NCBI GenBank assembly: GCA_038373885.1
Contig: JAWZYV010001774.1
Span: forward strand, 1,302,001 to 1,366,000
Origin: Cheiracanthium punctorium
Taxonomy: Eukaryota; Arthropoda; Arachnida; Araneae; Cheiracanthiidae
DNA length: 64,000 nt
Direction: 5' to 3'
Shown here: positions 26,201 through 35,200 of the stretch, piece by piece
Layout: each line of letters starts with the position of its first letter
How positions within the stretch are numbered: the first letter of the stretch is position 1
Notes under the pieces: model-generated
Databases searched by the model: none
What the model saw: only the letters and a program-made list of their open reading frames with translations
What the model was told of the DNA's origin: nothing
Made by a program: the position numbers and the translations under genes

Positions 26201-29200
26201 TCCAGCAGCTGTACATATCAAATTTCATTAAAATCGGTCCAGTAGTTCTAGAGATAATCGACCAAGTCTGCAAATGCTCTTAATTTCTTACACCAGTGTA
26301 TAATTGTTAATTTTTAATAACTGTTATTTGTTATATATTTTCATTTCTCATCCCTTTTTTTTTACTAATTTTTAAAAATTGTTATTTGTTGTTGTTATAT
26401 AATTTCATTTCTCATCTCTTTTTTTACTAAACCAATTTAACTGAGCACGCAGCACCAGTTTTCTTGCAATTCGGAAGTTTGGATATTTATGTATTTATTT
26501 CAATTCTAGATAAATTCCGGTAGCCTGAAACGCACGCCAACCAAATCTTGTACCATTTGCAGTTATAAACGATTTTTAGGCGATTAAGAAAGCGCAACGC
26601 CGGGCAACAGCAAAGCATTCAAAGATACGTGCAGTTGCTGAACCGCCTAAAGAAAGGGAATCTTCTCCGTTGCTTCTATTTAGTGATGAGAGATTAGGAA
26701 CAAGTGTTTAAAATTAAACAGGGGAGAAAAAAAAGAATGATTCATCTCCGATAAAATGCATTCGCCGCGCATTTATGGCCCTTCCCTTGAATCTCTTCCA
26801 ACTGGATAGACCTCCCAACACTGGAAAAGTGAACCCGTTGCCATCGATCCATTTAACTACCAACAACATGGCGGTCAATCGAATGGCCCACCTGGCGCCA
26901 GATGGGCTATTCGATCGACCGCCATGTTTTTTGGTAGTTAAATGGATCGATGGCAACGGATGCACATTTCCAACGTTGAGACTCTTTAACCCTAATTTTT
27001 CTGCAGTGAAAGCGCTGAAATAAGGTGATTTCTCCCCGCAACCAACTCACGTCAAAGGGTTAACTATAACCACCCACACTCCTGAATTTATATTGGAAAT
27101 TTTTTTAACTTACGAGTTTGCAACTCTGCTGCTGATCTTTGCTGTATAAATAAAGCCTAGTTTCCTCGCCATAGGCGACCGTGGGATCCCTGCCCGTACA
27201 AGAAGTAGCACTGGCATTGGGCACGGAGTTACTCATTCGACTCGAGGACACCATTACAAGGTAAGACCACTGGTTCTCAATCTTTTAACCTAAGACACAA
27301 TCGGAATCCGGGACACAAGCTACCTATGGGTGAAAACGTGAAGTTAAACCTGCTAAAAATCAATTCTGAACATGGAACAAGCTGTTAGTTTCCTAGGCTT
27401 AGGACAGGCCGCATTTTAACAGTTTAACCTTCAAACCTTTTGTTATTAATGCTCAGCCAGTATGTCTGCTCTCATATCATTGAATGTAAATTTGTGTATC
27501 CCTGTGGGCTACCGTTGAATGAGAGAGAGACTGTTACGACTTGTTAACAGAGCAAATTTAAGAGATTTTTACTAGGTGGCACTAAGGCCATGAGCTAAGC
27601 GTATTACACACACACGTATACAATACATACTTGTTGAATTTCCCTCTTTTCGCGTAAAACGTCCAACCACATTTAAGAAGGGTAAAAAGAAGATAAAAAG
27701 AAAATGAAGGGGAAGAGAAAAAGAAAAATTTCATGATTAATACCACTTAAATAATAAAATTGAGCTTTGCTTCAGACTCCTGCTGTGTGGGAGCAATGAC
27801 TGATGTGATACTGGGTCAGTCGCGTAGCCAGAAAAATATTTTATGGGGGGGGATGATTAGGCAATGTCATAAAGAAAAATCTTGAGGTCCGGAGCTCAAG
27901 TATGTTTGTATCGTAAGCTTCAAAAAGGCCCTTCTTAAGGTATATTGAGGCCTCGGCTCGAGATTAAGAGTTGGCATACATGCAAATAAAGTGGACCATA
28001 ATTCGATAAACATTGGTTAAACTTGGAAAAAGTTAGTGAAGATGAGGCCCCATTATCATTTGTTGCCATAGAGTCCCTTAATCTCTTGTTAAGAATCTGT
28101 CTTTATCATCGGATATTTCCACTGCACAAAAACAATTTCTATTCTATTTCATATTTACAATTGCAAAATGAAGTTATGCATAAAACAGCTCTAAAATTTC
28201 TAATTAAAAATTAGAAGATGAAAGATATAGAGCAGTTTCTATTTTGTGTGCCCGGCTCTCATTGCCAAGAATAAAGGCCCTTTTAGCAAAATTTAGGGGG
28301 GGAGGAGTTCTGATCCCCAAAACCTCCCCTCGCTACGCCACTGGACTGGGTGGCACAGGTAGCACTTATTATCACTACGTGGTATTACCTTTTCACTGGG
28401 TTGGGTGCACTAGTACCACCTACTTTATACCCTAGTAGCAATGACTGCTTGTTTTCTGCTCGGTCGTTCATCGACTCATCGTTAACTCATCGACTCGTCG
28501 AATTCAGTCATCGGCAAGTGCAATTTTGTTTATCTGCAATAGATGAATTTTTATTCGTGGATAGAAGTGATCTAGACGAGCAGTTTCGCCGATGGGAAAC
28601 CGAAAAACAATATCTTATCCGAAACTGCATCTCTATAGTCATCGGGCCTTGCAGGTGTCCCCAGTGGTTTACACTTTACCCGAATTCCTATAAATATTTG
28701 CGTAATTTAGATGTGCCTTTGCGTAATCTAAGGGAAATTTTGAACAATTCTTGAATTAATCGTATAATTTACTTTAAATTTCTTGTATTGGGGTTGGGAG
28801 GGGCAGGGGGGTGGTATCCCCCCTTGCCCCCTCCCACAAAATTTAAATTTGAAAAGAAATATTTACAAAAAAATGTGAGTGCTTATTATATAAAAATCGT
28901 TTGTAATATTTAAATAATTTTAAAAAATGTATTTAAAAAAAAGAAAAGAAAATCTGTTTGAGCGTCAGCTGCATTGTAAGAAAAACGGAAACTTCATTAC
29001 AATGAGCAACTCTTTTGAAACCTCTTTAGTCTTTAATGTAAACAGCAAGAAGAGAAATCAGTTAATTTTTAAAAGTTATCCAAGAAATATGAAAGTTAAA
29101 ATCACACTAAAATTCCTATACAGTTGGGCAATATTATTTTTTAATTATTAATTATGAATGTTGTTGCTACTTACATACATTGGTAAAAAGTAAAATTAAT

Positions 29201-32200
29201 TTCTTACCAATCGAATGATTTGACTATTATTAATAATAGCTGAACAACACTTTGTCAAAATTTCATCCTAAGTCCCAATCTGAGACTAAAACAACCGGTA
29301 CTTCACACTTTGCCTTCTACATGACAAGTTTCGATGGTATAGGGGTAGCGCGCTTATCTCGGAATCAGAACGCTCAGGGTTCGGGCCCGGGGGAGGAGGA
29401 ATTTTTTTTTTTTTTCAGAAAAACGGAAATTTAGCATACAAAAAACGAAAACATAATAAACAGAACGGACATTTTTTGAAAATTTTGCTGCCAGTCGTGT
29501 ATTTTTTATTAACAAATATATTTTAAACAGTTTATCGGTTTCTTTTCGTTATTTCATCGGGGTCATCGGGAAACGATGATCGGCTTTATGGCCCCCCGAA
29601 TGGACATTTTGTACCAGTTACCGATGAAATTTCCCCTTTTTTGGATGAAAAGCTGTGATCGGCCATTGCTCCTTCTCCTCGGATTTAACTCATCGACCGA
29701 TGGGTTATTGCTACTAGGGTATGTTAAAATATTCTGTGCTTGCTGATACGTAATGATCTCTTGGACTTAGTTTCAGGAGCCTAAAGTAAGGGGATGAGCA
29801 ACAGCAACGCAAAACAGATGATGATCACCTACCATTATCCTTTGTTGATGAACATACAGAGTCGTAAAAGTAGCGCACACAATGGCCTCTTATTCCTCCT
29901 AAGCTTTGTTTTCAACGGATCTGTGCACAAAACATAAGTGGTATGCACGAGCGAGGAGGGCAACAACGCACTATTCGATAGTTCGTATTGCTGCCTGCCC
30001 TTGCCGCGAAATGCGAGGCATAAGAGTGCCTTCCCCATTTGCACACAGAAATTACTTTAATCTCGCCGAAAAAACCACCAATAACTGGATCATGGGTTGA
30101 GACAGAGCATTTTCCCATACAGGCAGAGAAGGAAATCTCAACAAAGGGATTAAGACCACTGTTGTACACTCTTAAAAATGTGGTGCAACATTTTACCAAA
30201 ACCTGGCATTAGAAAAGTTGGCTTCATTAGTTGGTGAAACCTTGTTCCAACATTTGGTGCTTCATCAACGCATGGTTAAACCTGAGCACTAAATGTTGGA
30301 ACAAAGTCCTACCATCTTATGCAGCCAACTTTTCTAGTACCATGTTGTGGTGAAATGTTGCACGAAACTTTTAAGATTGTATGCTCATTAGTTGCCTCTG
30401 CTTGCTAATATATACCCATCTTTAAAAGGTTAATAGAGACAACAAACGTTAGCGTTATGCCATCCGTCATCATGACTAATATTTCTCGTCCTCTCTCCAT
30501 AACACAGGCGTCAGTTTGAAGAATTCCAAACCAAGGGTCATGAGATGATGTCGGCTGCTCCCAAACTAGAAGGCGTCCTGGTCACCTTGAAAGGCAGAAG
30601 CGACTGCGTGGACGAGGACGGGCGACCCTACGACTTCGTGTCTCGTTATTTCGCTCCGTGGCTAGGTGTGCAGGAGGATTTCGTCTGCGGTAATTATTAG
30701 AACATGATTATGTTTCTTTACAACAAGAGAGCTGTTTTAGTTCCAGCTCACCAAAATGTGCCGACAATCTTGTGTGCTGAACACTTTCCAAAATCACCAG
30801 GTGTAACTGTTCGCTTCCGAACTTCACACATACAAATTGGTTCAAAAATAATGTGACCAATTTCAGGGTATCATAAATTTTTATTGAATTAAGTTATTTA
30901 CATAAAATTTTCAATGTGGTTTCCTTTAGCATAGTACATTTTACGTAAACATTTAAGTCATGCTAAAAAAGCTTTTCTGACTATTTTTGAGGGCATTTTT
31001 CCAACTTCCTCTTTGATTACTTTTTTAAGCCTTTGAAGTGTTCTTACTTTACATCTATTTAATTGTTTTTTTAAGCATCCCCATTAAAAATAATAGCAAG
31101 GAGCACAATCAGGGGATGATGGTACCCATTTCTCAGGAGGAAGACAATTAACTTTTTTTTTCCCTTCAGCCTTTTTATAGTTGATTTTGCTGTATGACTT
31201 AGGGCAGAATCTTCGTGAAAAACAAAGTTTCCTTGAGAGCAGAGAAGTTTACTTTCTTTGATCATATGCTTCAAAACTTTATTCTGATAGTATTTAGCAT
31301 CAATTTTAGCATTTGGTTCTCCCAAAAATATTTTTGTTAAGCCTTGAGAGGATATTTCCATCCATACCATAAGACTTGACGGCCAACTTGCCTTTTGCAA
31401 AACAGCTGCGTCTTTGCGAGGCTGTTCGAGTGCAATATATTGTATCTTCGATTTACCAGCTGTGGATGACAGATGAAACAATGCTTCGTCCGAAGTTATC
31501 CATGTTTTGTATCCACCTTTGCGTAACATTAAATACAGAGGCCAAGAACGTTTTCTTCGTTTTTCTACGGTCTTTGCAGACATTGGATGACAGACTGGTT
31601 TCTTCACTTTTTTATAACCAATTTTCTTTATCTGACGACAAATTTTCGATTGCGATACCTGTAGTTTCTTTGCTAAGGTTTTTGATGCAAAGGATTTTCT
31701 ACAGCGATAAGTTTCGAGCATTTTGTTTTCTTTTTCACCAAGGACTTCCTTTCGTCCACATTTTTTTCCTTGAACTTTAAATTGCAAGCCAAATTTTATT
31801 TTGAAGTTTAGATAGTAATCCGTTATAAAAATGTCTTTTCTGATTTTTAAATGCTTTATTTATAACATAATTTGAGCAACCATCCTTCAAAAGCTTTAAA
31901 ATTTCATTTCGGGTTTGGGGATCTAATTTCAGAGTCATAATTTACTTCCACTAATAAAAATAGTTCGATTGGTAATTTAAACGTTTCATTTTTAAAGTAA
32001 AACTTGTGGTAAAGCAATTAAACTTTACCATAAATAGTTGTATGCTTTTAAAATTGGTCACACTGATTTTGAATCAACATGTAGATGGCGTTACATCTAC
32101 AAATGAAATAAATTAAAACGGCTGTCTTTTTATTTATTTATTTATTTATTTATTTATTTTGGCAGACAGTATATTATTCCTCTGCAAAACGTGAGAGGAT

Positions 32201-35200
32201 AACGTGATCAAACAGCAATATTTTTTATTGCATGGAATAGGTCGAATTTTGTTCCATCCCTTCTTCCCCCCCCCCCCCAAAAAAAAAAAAATCTTTTCTG
32301 GGATGCTATAATTCACTTACTCTATTTGGAGGTATCCTGCTGAAACATATTATATTCTTCATGAAGCATGCTGTGAAAACTTAATGCAACTTGTAAGAAA
32401 TGCAACAGTCCAACTCTCTTTTTTTTTTTAAAAAAAGGCGATGATTTCGGAGTGTAAAGCAATCAACGTCCGAAAAACCGAAAAAAATGTCAAAGATACC
32501 ATCATCTATGGCATAAGAGAACAGATATAAAAGTAGTTATTGTTGGATGATGGAAATGTTGTGCCCGCCGATCGCAAGCATATTTCGCAAATCAAACGGG
32601 AGTTGCGCAGCGAAAGGTTTCAGATCACAATAGTAACTTTCATTGAAAAACGTCGGAAGCTATCAGGCGCCTGGTACTTGCAGTTCGAACGATTTATATC
32701 TAAATGAAATTCATTTTTTATAATTTTTAACACGCTTTTTTATTTACTTTTCGCTGCATGTATGTGTGAATGTAATGCGGAATCGTATAATTCGATTTCG
32801 ATCCACTTCCAGACATACAATGAACTTAAAATTTCTGTAGACACATGAAGATTCGATGACAATACAACAGTTTTGAAATGATATGCTTAGCATTTATAGT
32901 TCTTTTACAGGAATCCTTTTTACAAAATGATTCCAACACATTATGCTCTATGGGTAGTCATGGTTTAAAGTGAATTTTAGAAACATTCGTCTTTTTCAAA
33001 CAAAACGCAATTAATATATGTTGTAAAGTGTTACAAAATAAGGCCGCCATCGAAAATAGTGCATGTTAGCAATTATAATTTTTTAACAAGAGCACTCAAA
33101 AGAATTCCAATACTTTACGGATTATGGCAGTTAAGATACATTCATCTATATCAAGCACAATACAATAAGCATTATAAAGTTTTACTCTTCATTTAAAGAA
33201 TAGAAATAGTATTTAAAGTTCTTTTACATAGGATCTTGTACAGTTACATTAATAATGATGCAATTTTTCTTAAGTTATGTCCAAACTTTCGCGAAGTTTA
33301 ACGAAGGAACATTTACTAATTTGGTGTGCTTGAAAAATGCGTATATTTAGTTTTTTTTTTTCAAATTATAATTTATTCTTCTTCTTCCCTACGATCACGT
33401 AGAGTAACATACATATTTTTTTAAAAGTTGTCTTTTTTTTTAAGACTCACAGCCACCAATATTTACTTTGACTATTCGTATGAATATCATTTGAGTTCTA
33501 TACGCCAACAGAAGTAAAATATTCCATTCATAAGATACTTATTATTATTATTATTATTATTATTATTTTCTGGACATAATTTTTTCTCTTCCAGGATCCG
33601 CCCACTCTGTACTGTGCCCGTTCTGGGCGAAAGTGTTGAAGAAGAACGAGTTCCACGGTGAGTACGAAAAATTCCGTGTAGTAGTTGCGTAGCCAGATTA
33701 AAAAAAAAAAAAAGTAGAGGAGATTGTTTAGGCCAAAGTTTCCCAAACTATCAAAGTCGTGGTACCCTCAAGATAATTAGAATTTTCTCACGGCACCCTC
33801 CTCATGCAATAACTTTGGTATACTGCTCTTAATATGCATACAATATACAGGGTATCCAGTGCTAATGGTGCCTAATGGCTATTTACTAAACTGTTAGTCA
33901 GAGACACATAGTTCCAGTTGCAAATATGCTTTAAATTGAATAATCTAGTGTATGAGAAACAATCGAAGTCAATTAATCAATTCCTATAAAAATTACGAAA
34001 TTTAAATTTTTATACGTTCCCCCGGCCCCATCAGTCATACTTAGAAAATTCCTCCTTGTGCAATTTCACGAAAAATAAGAAAAAAAATTGTCCTCCTACG
34101 ACCAAAATTCACCGAGTTACAGCACCGAGTTAAGAAAAACTAGCTTAGTTTTACCATCAATTTGATGTACGATTTCTTGAAAATAGTCTAAAGCAAACTA
34201 TTATAATATACTAGCCGGCAAGCCGTCCAGCAACACTGGCCAGTGCAAATTCGCTTTAAAAAATTGCCGACCAGTAAGGTAGACTTCGTGCCTCTGTTAA
34301 CTGTGTCAGTCTAACGACTACGTCTTTGATTTTATTTTGTTTTTTAATTGGAGTCGTGTTTCAACAACTCAACTCCGAACTCTGGAATTTCTTCCTGTTT
34401 TCCTAAGATATTGGATTCAACAGGAAGAAATTCCAGAGTTCAGAGTTGAGTTGTTAAAACCCGACTCCAATAAAAAAAAAAAATCAAAGACGTAGTCGTT
34501 AGACTGACATAGTTAACAGAGACACGAAGTATACCTTATTGGTTGGCAATTTTTTTTGAGCGAATTTGCACAGGCCAGCGATGCTGGACGGCTTTCCGGC
34601 TAGTAATTATAGATTTACAACAAAAACAAAATAAACGACACCGAATTAAGCTAAATAAAAGCTATGATCCAACAACGTTGAAATCAAAATCCATTAAAAT
34701 AAGTTTTCACAAAAACACTACGTTTAAACACCTTTAACGTTTAAAAACACTGCAGTTTTTCCAATGGAAACTTTTTAAGAAGTTTAAAAAAAAACTTCCC
34801 ACAACAATGAATTAAAAATTAAACAAACGCTTATGGATTTACGACAAAAACAAAAACAAATGTCCCAAAACAATCTAAATAAAAGTAACGATTCAACAAT
34901 GTTGAAATCAAAATCCATCCGATTAAACGTATTCAAATTTAAATAAAACGCTTATGACAAAAACATATGTCACCAAAACATTCTAAAACACTCAATTAAG
35001 CACTTCAAAATTAAACAAACGCTTATGGATTTATGACAAAATAAAACAAATGTCCCAAAACAATCGAAATAAAAGTTACGATCCAACAGCGTTGAAATCA
35101 AAATCTATCCGGTTAAACGAATTCAAAATTAAACAAACGCTTACAACAAAAACAAAATAAATGCCACCAAAACAATCTAAAACACTCAATTAAACACTTT

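Noticed and set aside
31376..31780. 134-codon open frame on the + strand
   Set aside because: It is the antisense shadow of the mariner-type transposase relic.
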